A stretch of DNA of 64,000 nt from Streptomyces rubellomurinus (GTDB lineage: Bacteria > Actinomycetota > Actinomycetes > Streptomycetales > Streptomycetaceae). Of this stretch, positions 34,761 through 43,401 are shown one piece after another. Position numbers and translations under genes: made by a program. Location of the stretch: positions 34,843 through 98,842 of the forward strand of contig NZ_JZKH01000020.1 in the NCBI RefSeq assembly GCF_000961885.1, given 5' to 3'. Under the pieces are notes generated by a model, which saw only the letters and a program-made list of their open reading frames with translations, was not told the DNA's origin and searched no databases. Numbering within the stretch: position 1 is the first letter of the stretch; the number at the start of each line of letters is the position of its first letter.

Positions 34761-35333
34761 TCAGCCGCCGCCGAGCAGGGCGGCCAGGCCGGCGGTCCCG
34801 ACGACCTGCGCCCGGGTGGGGAGCACCCGGCGGAGCAGCACCTCGTGGGCCTGCGCGTCCGGGTCGGCGACGCCGTCCGACAGCACGGCCAGCCGGTAGT
34901 CGCGGTCCGCCGCGTCGAGGACGGTGGACAGCACGGCGCCGCTGGTGGTGAGCCCGGCGACGACCAGGGCGCTGACGCCGCGCTCGCGCAGCCTCCGGTC
35001 CAGGCCGGTGGTGGACAGCGCGCCGAAGCGGGTCTTGCGCACGACCAGGTCGCCGTCCCGGGGCGCCAGCCGCTCGTGGACGGCGGTGGCCGGGTCCTCG
35101 TGGTGCAGGGCCCGGTACTCGGCGATCGGGGCGAAGGCCCGGTTGGCGGCCGGGACGGCGTCCCAGTCGGCCTCGGTGAAGCCGGCGCGCACGTGGACGA
35201 CGGTGCCGCCGGCCGCGCGGACCTCGGCGGCGGCCCGGGCGAGCCGGTCGAGCAGGGCCTCCCGGTCGGCGTCGGCGGGGAGGGCGGCCAGCACGGCGGG
35301 CTGGCAGTCCAGGACGAGGAGGGCGGTGCTCAT
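34761..35333 (-). CDS. Isochorismatase-fold hydrolase lacking the usual catalytic Cys
   Basis: A 190-residue cysteine-hydrolase fold protein. TALLVLDCQPAVLAAL carries the catalytic-type Asp, and VVRKTRFGALSTTGL the Lys. In active relatives the nucleophilic Cys lies in the next motif (T-S/D-x-C-V-x-x-T); here it is GLTTSGAVLST, with Ala at that place. It might therefore be non-catalytic or use another mechanism. ATG 35333 follows AAGGAG. It is read in the same direction as the MFS gene 51 bp upstream and may share its transcript. Confidence 0.8.
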   Translation of the reverse strand: MSTALLVLDCQPAVLAALPADADREALLDRLARAAAEVRAAGGTVVHVRAGFTEADWDAVPAANRAFAPIAEYRALHHEDPATAVHERLAPRDGDLVVRKTRFGALSTTGLDRRLRERGVSALVVAGLTTSGAVLSTVLDAADRDYRLAVLSDGVADPDAQAHEVLLRRVLPTRAQVVGTAGLAALLGGG

Positions 35334-35384
35334 GCGGGGTGTCTCCTTCGTGTGGCGTGGGTGTGCGGGCGGTTGTGCGGGTGG

Positions 35385-36635
35385 TCAGGCGCGGTGGCCG
35401 GCCGGTTCGCGCTCCGGTGCTGACGCCAGGTCGTCGCCGCGCGGGAGCAGCAGCGGACTGGCCAGGATGAGCAGCCCGGCGGCCAGCAGCGCGGTGCGCG
35501 GGCCGGTGGCGGCGGCGAGCAGCCCGCCCAGGGCGGTGCAGACGGCGATGGACGCCTGCGAGCCGATCGACCAGGCCGTGAGGGTGCGGGCGAGGAGGTG
35601 GGCGGGGGTGCGTTCGAGCCGGTAGGTGGCGACCACCGGGGTGTGCAGGCTCATGTGCACGATGATCGCGAGCTCGACGGCCATCACGGTGGCCAGGCCG
35701 ACCACGCCCGGCCGGACGAAGGCCAGGCCGATCAGCCAGACGGCGCGCAGCGTGCCGACCGTCCGGAACACCCACCGGCGGCCGTAGCGGGCCACGGCGC
35801 GCGGGGCGAGCCGGGAGCCGACCAGTCCGCCGAGGCAGGGGAGGGCGAAGGCCAGGCCGTACTGCCAGGGCGGGAAGTGGAGGTCGCGCAGCAGGAGGAC
35901 GGCGAGCGGCGGTTCGGTGGCCATGATCAGGCCGGAGACCAGCAGCTGGTTGAGGTAGAGCGGCCGCAGGCCGGGATCGCCGAGGATGTGTCGCCAGCCG
36001 TCCAGCAGGCCGGCGGCCCGGACGCCCGGCCTGGTGGACGGGCGCGGCGGCGGCTCCTCCCGGCCGCGGATCGCGGTGATGCCGAGTGCGGACAGCAGGT
36101 AACTGAGCGCGTCGGCGATCACGGTGATGACCGGCCCGAGCAGGCCGATCGCCGCGCCGCCGAGCGGCGGGCCGATCGCGATCGAGCTCCAGTTGGTGGA
36201 CTCGAAGCGGGAGTTGGCGACCAGCAGGTCCGCCGGGGGGACGAGGGCCTTGAGGTGCGCGCCGGAGGCCGCGCCGAACGCGATCCTGGCGGCGGCGACC
36301 ACCGCCGAGACCGCCAGCAGCTGGGCGAAGCCGAGCAGGCCGAGGGCGTACGCGACGGGGATCGACGCCATGGCGGCGAACCGGACCAGGTCCGTCGCGA
36401 TCATCACCGGGCGCTTGCGCCGGAACTCCACCCACGGCGCCAGCGGCACCGCGATCAGCGCGCCGACCGCCGGCCCCACCGCGGACAGCGCCGACACCTG
36501 CGCCGGGCCGGCGTCCAGCGCCAGCACGGCGATCAGCGGTAACGCCCCGAACCCCAGCCCGGACCCGTACGCGCTCACCGCGTACGCCGCCCACAGCCAG
36601 CCGAACTGCCGGCCCAGCGGCCTCCTGCGCACCAT
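35385..36635 (-). CDS. MFS transporter
   Basis: A 416-residue integral membrane protein with ~12 predicted transmembrane helices. It starts WLWAAYAVSAYGSGLGFGALPLIAVLAL; the cytoplasmic loop after helix 2 has WVEFRRKRPVMIATD, and the centre is a hydrophilic loop with REEPPPRPSTRP. It resembles the DHA/enterobactin-exporter-like drug efflux group. ATG 36635 is used. Residue Leu encoded at 36542-36540 is TTA, suggesting bldA-dependent translation. It diverges from a LysR regulator, its likely controller. Confidence 0.85.
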   Translation of the reverse strand: MVRRRPLGRQFGWLWAAYAVSAYGSGLGFGALPLIAVLALDAGPAQVSALSAVGPAVGALIAVPLAPWVEFRRKRPVMIATDLVRFAAMASIPVAYALGLLGFAQLLAVSAVVAAARIAFGAASGAHLKALVPPADLLVANSRFESTNWSSIAIGPPLGGAAIGLLGPVITVIADALSYLLSALGITAIRGREEPPPRPSTRPGVRAAGLLDGWRHILGDPGLRPLYLNQLLVSGLIMATEPPLAVLLLRDLHFPPWQYGLAFALPCLGGLVGSRLAPRAVARYGRRWVFRTVGTLRAVWLIGLAFVRPGVVGLATVMAVELAIIVHMSLHTPVVATYRLERTPAHLLARTLTAWSIGSQASIAVCTALGGLLAAATGPRTALLAAGLLILASPLLLPRGDDLASAPEREPAGHRA

Positions 36636-36740
36636 GCTCCGCACTCCCGTCCCGAACCCACCCGGACAAACCGACGTTGACCGGGGAGAGCCAACCGCCC
36701 GGCACAAGCACAGGTCAAACAACCGACGCGGCCGCGTCCC

Positions 36741-36755
36741 ACAACCGATCGTTGT
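36741..36755. promoter_or_regulatory. Candidate LysR operator
   Basis: ACAAC-CGATC-GTTGT is a 5-bp-arm inverted repeat between the divergent MFS and LysR genes, just upstream of the LysR -10 (TAGGGT, 36760-36765). A related ACAACC sits 22 bp away (36718-36723). Confidence 0.5.
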
Positions 36756-36773
36756 GCACTAGGGTCGGTGGGC

Positions 36774-37709
36774 GTGGACCTCGAAGCCGTACGCACCTTC
36801 GCCGCCGTCGCCGCAGCGGGCCAGTTCCAGAAGGCCGCCGCCGACCTCCGCCTCACCCAGCAGGCCGTCTCCAAGCGCATCGCGACGCTGGAACGCGACC
36901 TCGGCGTCCGGCTGTTCACCCGCACCCCGCGTGGGGCCGAACTCACCATCGACGGGCAGGCGTTCCTGCCGCACGCGCGCGAACTGCTGCGCGTCGCCGA
37001 GCGGGCGGTCGGCTCCGTGCGGGCCGGGCGGCGGCCGCTGCGCGTCGACGTGCTCGCCTCGCGCGGCGCGGGGGCGAGCCTGATGCGCGGCTTCCACGGC
37101 GCGTACCCCGAGATCGACCTCGACGTGGTGATGCTGTTCGACGTCGAGGCGGCCGTCACCGCGATCCGCTCCGGCGCGGTGGACGCCTCCTTCCGCGCGG
37201 TCCGCGCACCCGGCCGGCCGCTGCCCGAGGACATCGCCTCCGCCCGGGTGCTCGACGAGCCGCTGGAACTGCTCACCGGCCCCGGGCACGCGCTGGCGGG
37301 CGCGCGGTCGGTCACCCTCGACCAGCTGGTCGGGCACCGGATCTGGATGCCCGGCATCGTTCCCGGCACCGAGTGGGCCGCCTACTACGACGACCTGGTC
37401 GCCGAGTTCGGCCTCACCATCGAGGCGACCGGCCCCAACTTCGGCTCCGACGTGCTGCTCGACACCATCGCCGACACCCCGGCCCTGGCCACCTTCATGA
37501 GCGAGCGGACCAGGCTGGTCTGGCCCGCCGGCCACGACCTGCGGCGCATCCCGGTGACCGGCCCCGTGCCCGTCTACCCGCACTCGCTGCTGTGGCACCG
37601 CGACAACCCCCACCCGGCGCTGGCCACCCTCCGCGCCCACCTGGCGGCGGTCGGCGGCGGGCACGACGCCGCCGGGACGTGGCGGCCCGGGTGGGTGCTG
37701 CCGGACTGA
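36774..37709 (+). CDS. LysR-family transcriptional regulator
   Basis: A 311-residue regulator. The N-terminal winged HTH is typical: DLEAVRTFAAVAAAGQFQKAAADLRLTQQAVSKRIATLE, read in two helices, followed by LGVRLFTRTPRGAELTIDG. Residues ~90-290 are a two-lobed periplasmic-binding-like effector domain (PLRVDVLASRGAG; PEIDLDVVMLFD). GTG 36774 is preferred to GTG 36768: TAGGGT at 36760-36765 precedes it by 8 bases (leaderless), and VDLEAVRTF is the normal family start. Probably controls the divergent MFS gene. Confidence 0.85.
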   Translation: MDLEAVRTFAAVAAAGQFQKAAADLRLTQQAVSKRIATLERDLGVRLFTRTPRGAELTIDGQAFLPHARELLRVAERAVGSVRAGRRPLRVDVLASRGAGASLMRGFHGAYPEIDLDVVMLFDVEAAVTAIRSGAVDASFRAVRAPGRPLPEDIASARVLDEPLELLTGPGHALAGARSVTLDQLVGHRIWMPGIVPGTEWAAYYDDLVAEFGLTIEATGPNFGSDVLLDTIADTPALATFMSERTRLVWPAGHDLRRIPVTGPVPVYPHSLLWHRDNPHPALATLRAHLAAVGGGHDAAGTWRPGWVLPD

Positions 37710-37727
37710 CGGCCCTTCCGGCGGGCG

Positions 37728-39245
37728 TCAGCCGCAGCGGTCGAGGAGGGCGTGCAGGCGGGCGGCGGGCAGCCCGGGGTTGGCGGCCGCGCCCTCGGCG
37801 GCGTCCGGGTCCGGGCCGTCCAGGAGCGCGTCGAGCACGGCGGGCGCGAGCAGCGGGTTGGCCGCGGCGGCGCGCCGGACGGGCCCGTCCGGGTCGGTGA
37901 GCAGCGCGGTGGGCGGCGCGGGGAGGGCGGGGTCGCCGGCGGCCAGGGCGCGGACCTCCGCGTCCTGGTGGCCGAGCAGGTGCGCCAGCCCGGTGCGGGG
38001 CAGGCGCGGCAGGGTGAGCAGGTACGGGCGCCGGCGCGGCAGGGCGAGGAAGGCGTCGAGGACGGCGGCGGGCGGCGCCAGCGGGTGGTTGAGCGCCAGC
38101 AGGTGGCGGACGTCCGGCTCGGGGTCGGCGGCCAGCCGGTGCACCACCTCCTCGGGCAGCAGCCGGCAGGTCGCGGCGACCCGGCGCAGCAGCGGGTGCG
38201 GGGAGTCGGCGCAGGCCGCGTACCAGGCGGTCTCCGGTTCGCGGACCATCTCGGGGACCGGGCCGACGCACTCCGCCGTGGACCGGGCCCCGCAGGCGGT
38301 GCCGCAGCCGCGCACCCGGTCGATGGCGCTGCGCTGCGGCCAGGTGCGGGGCAGCGGCTGGACCAGGGCGCGCAGCCGTACGGCCTCGTCCGGGTCCTCG
38401 GCCAGTTCGGCCAGCAGCGGCGGGTCGAGGTCGGCCCGCGCGGCGACGCGCTCGCGCACCTTCGGGTCGGGGTCGCGGGCGAGCCGGGCGACGGCGGCGG
38501 CCGGCGTGTGCGGGTTGGCGGCGAGGGACCACAGGTTGCGCCGCTCGGCGAGGCAGCGCTCGGCGACGGTGTGGGAGACGGCGTAGTTGACGAGCAGCAT
38601 GTTCCGGGTGTGCCCGTCGCGGTCCGGGAGGTCGGCCTCCATCGCGGCCGGGTCCAGCTCGCGGTCGCGGCGGCGGGCCGCCGCTGCGACGGCCTCGTCC
38701 GGGTCGGCCAGCAGGGCGGCGCGCTGCTCGGGGGCCAGCCAGAGCCACAGGCCGGTGGCCTTGGCCCGCAGGGCCGGGTGCGGGTGGGTGAGCAGCGCGC
38801 GGCGGAACGCCTGCGGGATCTGGCCGGAGAACTCCAGCTCCTCGGCGATCTCGCCCGCCGTGAACCTCTGCTCGCCCGGGTGGTCCCCGTCCCGGGCCGT
38901 CAGCAGCGCCGCCAGGACGGCGTCCGGCAGCGGCTCGGGCGGGCCCAGCCGGGGCCGCGGACCGGAGGCCAGGCTGATGCGCACGAAGGCCTCCGGGTCG
39001 TCGGCCAGCCGGCCGCGCTGCTCGGGCGCGGCGCACCGGCTGCGGGCGAAGGCCCGCCGCACCGCCGACTCCGGGTGCGCCAGCACCGCCTCGACGACGT
39101 CCGGCGGCAGGGCGCGCTGCCCGCACAGGACGGGCCAGGCGGGGCGCCCGGCCGGGGCCAGCAGGCGCAGCAGGACCTCGGACGGCGCGGCCGGGTTGGC
39201 GGCCACGCCGCGCAGCAGGGCCTCGGCGAGGGGGGTGGCGGACAT
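37728..39245 (-). CDS. Leucine-rich-repeat-variant / HEAT-like repeat protein
   Basis: A 505-residue soluble helical-repeat protein built from ~24-residue units such as LLRGVAANPAAPSEVLLRLLA and VRRAAAANPLLAPAVLDALL, the pattern of the leucine-rich-repeat-variant (LRV) superhelix. In the middle is a Cys cluster, GCGTACGARSTAEC, with C-x3-C-x7-C spacing; LRV proteins from other bacteria have an iron-sulfur cluster, so metal binding is possible. Likely a protein-binding scaffold. Weak GATGAT at 39257-39252 six bases before ATG suggests leaderless translation. Confidence 0.75.
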   Translation of the reverse strand: MSATPLAEALLRGVAANPAAPSEVLLRLLAPAGRPAWPVLCGQRALPPDVVEAVLAHPESAVRRAFARSRCAAPEQRGRLADDPEAFVRISLASGPRPRLGPPEPLPDAVLAALLTARDGDHPGEQRFTAGEIAEELEFSGQIPQAFRRALLTHPHPALRAKATGLWLWLAPEQRAALLADPDEAVAAAARRRDRELDPAAMEADLPDRDGHTRNMLLVNYAVSHTVAERCLAERRNLWSLAANPHTPAAAVARLARDPDPKVRERVAARADLDPPLLAELAEDPDEAVRLRALVQPLPRTWPQRSAIDRVRGCGTACGARSTAECVGPVPEMVREPETAWYAACADSPHPLLRRVAATCRLLPEEVVHRLAADPEPDVRHLLALNHPLAPPAAVLDAFLALPRRRPYLLTLPRLPRTGLAHLLGHQDAEVRALAAGDPALPAPPTALLTDPDGPVRRAAAANPLLAPAVLDALLDGPDPDAAEGAAANPGLPAARLHALLDRCG

Positions 39246-39327
39246 CGGGCCATCATCGCAGGCGCCCCGCACGGGCGGGGGCGGATATTCGGTGGCCTGC
39301 GGCGCGCGGCTGGAGTTCCATGCCCGC

Positions 39328-39786
39328 ATGACTCCTGCCCAGCCGCTGCCGACTGCTGACGCCCCGAAGCGCTACGTCTTCCTCGACCCGGACGGGTGCG
39401 GCGGAGGCTGGGTGTTCGTCATCGTGGCCGCGCCCACCGGCGTCGTCTACCAGAACCAGTGCGGCGGCTACAGCTGCGACCAGTACGAGCAGGAGGGGTA
39501 CCTCGTGCCGCTGTACGGGGCCGACCCGGACGAGGAGTTGCGGAAGATCTTCGTCGGCGAGCTGAAGGGCTGGGGCCACCGCGGCCGGGTGTGGTCGCCC
39601 GAGGTGCTGGAGCGGGTGCGCGCCGCCGTCCGGGACTTCGGCATCTACGGCTCCGGGGGCACCGACGAGCCCTTCCCGCCGTCGCTGGTGCTCGACGAGT
39701 CCCGCCTCGCCGAGGCCGCCGAGGCCTGGCTCCCGGTCCTGACCCCGGACGGGCCGGGGGTGCTGGTCTGGGAGAACTCGGACTGA
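39328..39786 (+). CDS. DUF6210 family protein
   Basis: A 152-residue soluble protein of the DUF6210 type. After a short Pro-rich N-terminus: KRYVFLDPDGCGGGWVFVIV, VVYQNQCGGYSCDQYEQEG-YLVPLYG, then a helix-rich half with GELKGWGHRGRVWS and a C-terminal VLVWENSD. Four cysteines cluster in the first half. Genes of this family occur near polymorphic toxin/immunity loci, so an immunity role is conceivable but unproven. It diverges from the LRV gene. Confidence 0.75.
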   Translation: MTPAQPLPTADAPKRYVFLDPDGCGGGWVFVIVAAPTGVVYQNQCGGYSCDQYEQEGYLVPLYGADPDEELRKIFVGELKGWGHRGRVWSPEVLERVRAAVRDFGIYGSGGTDEPFPPSLVLDESRLAEAAEAWLPVLTPDGPGVLVWENSD

Positions 39787-39816
39787 CGCGGTTCGTTCGG
39801 CCTCACCGCGCTTCCT

Positions 39817-40329
39817 TCAGGCGGCGGCGCGGCCGGTGCCGGTGATCCCGTCGAGCCGGGCCGTGAGCGGGGGCAGGTCCGCGGCGGCGCGGCCGCCGGC
39901 GACGGCGCCGCTCAGGGCGAGCGCCGCCGCGCCGAGCTCGGTGAGCGCGCGCCGCTCCCCGGCGGTGAGGCCGGTGCCGGGCAGCACGAAGCCGTTCAGC
40001 ACCAGCGCGACGTCCGCGGAGACGCCCCCGGTGTCGTGGTCCGCCGGGTCCAGCTCCTGGCCGCAGGTGAGGACGGCGGCGCCGAACTCGGCCAGGTCGA
40101 AGTCGGCGGTGCGGGCGGCGAGTTCGAAGACCCACGCGGCCGCCCGTCCGGCCGCCGCCGTCGCCGCCTCCACCGCGACCAGGAGCGCGAGCCGCCGCTG
40201 GGCGTCCGGCTGCTCGCTCCCGGCCAGTTCGCGGAGCTCGCGCCGCACCCGGTCCGCGCGCTCGGCGGCGGCCCGGGCCCGGCGGGCGGGGCTCGGCGAG
40301 GCGGGCGGCTCGGGGAAGGGATTCGTCAT
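39817..40329 (-). CDS. Helical hypothetical protein
   Basis: A 170-residue soluble Ala-rich protein that I do not recognise. The first ~45 residues are charged and coiled (PARRARAAAERADRVRRELRELAG); the rest is helical (RLALLVAVEAATAAAGRAAAWVFEL, LAEFGAAVLTCGQ). No signal or membrane segment. It diverges from the HEAT gene across ~90 bp and converges with DUF6210. Start ATG 40329 is chosen for its unique position after the last in-frame stop-free Met. Confidence 0.6.
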   Translation of the reverse strand: MTNPFPEPPASPSPARRARAAAERADRVRRELRELAGSEQPDAQRRLALLVAVEAATAAAGRAAAWVFELAARTADFDLAEFGAAVLTCGQELDPADHDTGGVSADVALVLNGFVLPGTGLTAGERRALTELGAAALALSGAVAGGRAAADLPPLTARLDGITGTGRAAA

Positions 40330-40422
40330 GCCCTGCCCAACTCCCGTTCGGCGAAGCGGGTTACGGCATCGGCTGCGGCGATCGCGGGCCGGTTGTCGGT
40401 GTGCCCGGCTAGGGTGCGCGCC

Positions 40423-41790
40423 ATGGACGTGCGCACGCTGACCGACGACCTCTCCGGGACCTTCCACGAGACCCGGGCGGCCCGCGACGCCCTCGTGGCG
40501 CGGGGCGCGGCGGTGGTCCCGGCCGTGCTGGGCCTGCTCTGCGACGTCGCGTCGCCCGTCGACTGGATCGTGCCGTCCGACGTGCTGCGCAGAGTCGGCG
40601 AGCCGGCCCTCGCGCCGCTGGTGCGGGCGGCCGAGGACGCCGGAACGCGGGAGGTGGCCCGGCGGGTGGCGTTCACGCTGGCGGGGGTGAAGGTGGCCGA
40701 CCTCGCGGCCTACCTGCCGCTGCTGGACCACCCGCGCAGCGGGGTCCGGGCCTGCGCGCTGTCCGCCTTCCAGGACCGCGGCGAGGCCGCGGCCGGGTTC
40801 GTCGACCGGCTGGTCCCGCTGCTGGGGGACCGGGAGGGCACCGTCCGGGACCGGGCCGTCCTGGCCCTCCGGGGCATCGGCAGCGCGGCCGTCCCCGCAC
40901 TGCGGCGGGTGCGCCGCCGCCCCGCGCCGGGCCCCCGGGTGCGGGCCGGCGCGCTGGAGGCGCTCGCGGCGATCGGCGGGCCGGCCGCGCTCGACGACCG
41001 GGACCGGGCCGCCTGGCGGCGGCTGACCGCGATCGAGCTGGCGGCCGAGCTGCCGGAGGCCATGCACGCGAGCGGGTGCTGGTACGCCGTGCCGACCACC
41101 GACCAGGAGGCCGTCCTGGCGGCCTTCGACCTCTCCGACGCCGAGCCCGTCACCCTCCGGACCGGCGAGGCGGCCTGGATCGCCGACCAGGGGTGGGTGG
41201 ACCGCCGCCCGCACGAGCGCTGCGCCCGGGTCTTCGTCAGCCCCGGCCTGGACGGCTGGACGCTGGTCTTCGGCGACACCGCCGAGGACTCCCACCGGGT
41301 CGACGACGCGGACGACCCGGAGGCGGCCCTCCCGCCGGTGGTGCGGCAGCGCTGCGCGGAGCTCAGCCGCCGGTTCGGCTCGGCCCAGTGGTACGGGACG
41401 AGCTGCGCCGACGGCTGGACGGCCTGGTGCGTCGCCGAGGGCGGCGAGGTGGTGCGCCACTACGACGGGCACCTGGCGGCGGAGGAGGGCGACGACGGCC
41501 CCGGGCACCCGGCCGAGGCCGGCTACCTCCTGCCGCACCAGGACGGCTTCCCCGCCGGCGCCTTCGACGGGGTCGACCCGTACGACTCCGAGGCGTTCCT
41601 CGCCCGGCGCCGGCAGCTGAAGGAGGAGCTGGGGATCCCCGACACCTGCGACGCCTCCACCATCGCCGCCCGGCTCTCCGTCGACCCCGGCGGCCTGGGC
41701 CCGCGGGTCGCCGTCACCGGCCACGGCGTGCTCGCCCTCACCGCCTGCGGGCGGCGGCACGGCCACCCGGCGGGGGCCCTGCCGGTCTGA
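40423..41790 (+). CDS. HEAT-repeat domain protein
   Basis: A 455-residue soluble protein. The first ~200 residues contain HEAT-type repeats: VVPAVLGLLCDVASP, YLPLLDHPRSGVRACALSAF and LVPLLGDREGTVRDRAVLALRGIG, alternating helices for protein binding. The C-terminal ~240 residues form a different domain with WTLVFGDTAEDSHRV, AQWYGTSCADGWTAW and a W-rich core resembling the superfamily of self/non-self immunity-like domains (weak). The start is set by TAGGGT at 40410-40415, seven bases before the ATG (leaderless). Confidence 0.75.
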   Translation: MDVRTLTDDLSGTFHETRAARDALVARGAAVVPAVLGLLCDVASPVDWIVPSDVLRRVGEPALAPLVRAAEDAGTREVARRVAFTLAGVKVADLAAYLPLLDHPRSGVRACALSAFQDRGEAAAGFVDRLVPLLGDREGTVRDRAVLALRGIGSAAVPALRRVRRRPAPGPRVRAGALEALAAIGGPAALDDRDRAAWRRLTAIELAAELPEAMHASGCWYAVPTTDQEAVLAAFDLSDAEPVTLRTGEAAWIADQGWVDRRPHERCARVFVSPGLDGWTLVFGDTAEDSHRVDDADDPEAALPPVVRQRCAELSRRFGSAQWYGTSCADGWTAWCVAEGGEVVRHYDGHLAAEEGDDGPGHPAEAGYLLPHQDGFPAGAFDGVDPYDSEAFLARRRQLKEELGIPDTCDASTIAARLSVDPGGLGPRVAVTGHGVLALTACGRRHGHPAGALPV

Positions 41791-41800
41791 CGCCCGCGGG

Positions 41801-42613
41801 TCAGGCGGCGGTCCGCAGGCTGGTCGCCTGCAGGAAGTCCCTGGTCAGCCGGGTGAACTCGGCGGGCCGCTCGGCGCGGAAGACGTGGCCGCAGTCCAGT
41901 TCGGCGTAGCTGCTGCCGGGGATCGCGGCCCGCAGCTCCCGGGCGTTCTCGACGGGCACCAGGGCGTCCTCGGCGCAGCCGACCACCAGCGTCTCGGCCT
42001 GGATCAGCGGCAGCAGGTGGCGGATGTCGAGGCGGCGGACGAGGTCGAGCTGCCGCAGGATGCCGCTGGTGGGCCGCATGACACCGGCGACGTGCTCGAC
42101 CACCTCGTGGCCGACCGTGCGCAGGTGGCGGCGGCTGAGGGCGACCAGGGCGCTGTACCGGCCGAAGGCCTCGGGGTCGTGGGCGAGGTCCAGCCAGACG
42201 CCCGTGGCGGTGCGGAAGTACGGGTCCTCCGCGTGGCCGAGGCCCGCGACCAGCACGAGCCGGCGGACCAGGTCGGGGCGGGTGGCGGCCAGGGCGGCGG
42301 AGGTGACGGCGCCCAGCGAGTGGCCGACGACGTCCACCGGGCCGGGGCCGAGGCGCTGCTCCTGGCGCGCGTGCTCGATCACCGCGGCCACCTGTTCGGC
42401 GAGGACCTCGACGGTGAGGTCGGCGCCGTCGTCCTCGACGCGGGCGCTGCCGGAGAGGTCGGGCAGCAGCACGGTGTGCCGGTCGGTGAACCCGCCGCTG
42501 AGGGCGTCCCAGGTGACCGACCCGGGGCCGGTGCCGTGGACGAGCACCAGGCCGGGCCCGCTGCCTTCGGCGCGGTACTGGACGCGGGCGTTGCCGACGA
42601 CGATCTCGGTCAT
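41801..42613 (-). CDS. Alpha/beta hydrolase
   Basis: A 270-residue cytoplasmic hydrolase. Motifs: GLVLVHGTGPGSVTWDAL (oxyanion HG), VDVVGHSLGAVTSAALA with nucleophilic Ser in GHSLG, CAEDALVPVENA (catalytic Asp) and LDCGHVFRAERP (catalytic His). A lid is formed by residues ~130-190. It belongs to the broad esterase/C-C hydrolase group. ATG 42613 follows GGAGGAAAG. It diverges from the PadR gene with an operator-like repeat array between them, so it is the most likely PadR target. Confidence 0.85.
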   Translation of the reverse strand: MTEIVVGNARVQYRAEGSGPGLVLVHGTGPGSVTWDALSGGFTDRHTVLLPDLSGSARVEDDGADLTVEVLAEQVAAVIEHARQEQRLGPGPVDVVGHSLGAVTSAALAATRPDLVRRLVLVAGLGHAEDPYFRTATGVWLDLAHDPEAFGRYSALVALSRRHLRTVGHEVVEHVAGVMRPTSGILRQLDLVRRLDIRHLLPLIQAETLVVGCAEDALVPVENARELRAAIPGSSYAELDCGHVFRAERPAEFTRLTRDFLQATSLRTAA

Positions 42614-42673
42614 GGTGCTTTCCTCCGGCGTGATCTGGCGGACGGTCAGACAGTCGGTGACTCTAATCGTGGC

Positions 42674-42750
42674 ACTCGAATCGAGTCAACACTGATCGAG
42701 TGGGCTCCGATCGAGTGGGCTCTGATCGAGTGGACACTGATCGTGGGTCG
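42674..42750. repeat. 15-bp operator array upstream of PadR
   Basis: ACTCGA-A-TCGAGT (42674-42686) is an inverted repeat. It is followed by three 15-bp units: TGATCGAGTGGGCTC (42693-42707), CGATCGAGTGGGCTC (42708-42722) and TGATCGAGTGGACAC (42723-42737), then a partial TGATCGTGGGTCGG (42738-42751). The core TCGAGT recurs every 15 bp. The array fills the space between the divergent hydrolase and PadR genes. Confidence 0.75.
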
Positions 42751-42767
42751 GCCGCTACGATGGCGGC

Positions 42768-43316
42768 GTGCTGAGCTTGAGCATCCTTGGATTCCTGGCC
42801 GAAGAGCCGCTGCACGCCTACGAGCTGCGGGCCCGCATCTCCGGCCTGTCCGGCCACGTCCGCCCCGTCAGCGACGGCGCGCTCTACCCCGCGCTGAACC
42901 GGCTTCGCAAGGCCGGACACCTGGACCGCCAGGAGGAGCCCGGCCGCGGCGCCACCCCGCGCCAAGTGCTGTCCCTCACCGCCGAGGGCCAGGCAGAACT
43001 GCTGCGCCGACTCCGCGAACCCGCCGAGGTCGAGATCACCGACCGCAACTCGTTCCTCGTCCTGCTCGCCTTCCTCGGCCGGCTGCCCGACCCGGCCGAC
43101 CAGGCCCGCGTGCTGCGCCGCCGACTGGAGTTCATGGACCGCCCGGCCAGCTACTTCTACGCGGACGGCAAGCCGGTGCGCGCCACCGAGATGGACGACC
43201 GCTTCCGCCGCGGCATGCTCACCCTCGCCGCAGGCACCAGCCGCGCCGACCGCGCCTGGCTGCGGGAGACGATCGCCGAACTCGACGCCGAGTCGGCAGC
43301 CCCAGGCGCGCCCTGA
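42768..43316 (+). CDS. PadR-family transcriptional regulator
   Basis: A 182-residue winged-helix regulator. LSLSILGFLAEEPLHAYEL and SDGALYPALNRLRKAGHLDRQEE are the PadR N-terminal signature and recognition helix; the wing is RQVLSLTAEGQAELLRRL. A C-terminal helical dimerisation domain follows. TACGAT at 42756-42761 lies six bases before GTG 42768, so the transcript is leaderless. The repeat array just upstream is probably its operator and would control both this gene and the divergent hydrolase. Confidence 0.87.
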   Translation: MLSLSILGFLAEEPLHAYELRARISGLSGHVRPVSDGALYPALNRLRKAGHLDRQEEPGRGATPRQVLSLTAEGQAELLRRLREPAEVEITDRNSFLVLLAFLGRLPDPADQARVLRRRLEFMDRPASYFYADGKPVRATEMDDRFRRGMLTLAAGTSRADRAWLRETIAELDAESAAPGAP

Positions 43317-43401
43317 CGCCGGTCCCGGCGGGCGGGCCCCCGTGCGGGGCCGGGGGCTGCCGTCACACTGGGAGGTGTCGGCGGAGAGTGGGGTGAAGGC
43401 G

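Noticed and set aside
42674..42751. Possible CRISPR array
   Set aside because: Units are only 15 bp with no unique spacers and no cas genes; they fit an operator array.
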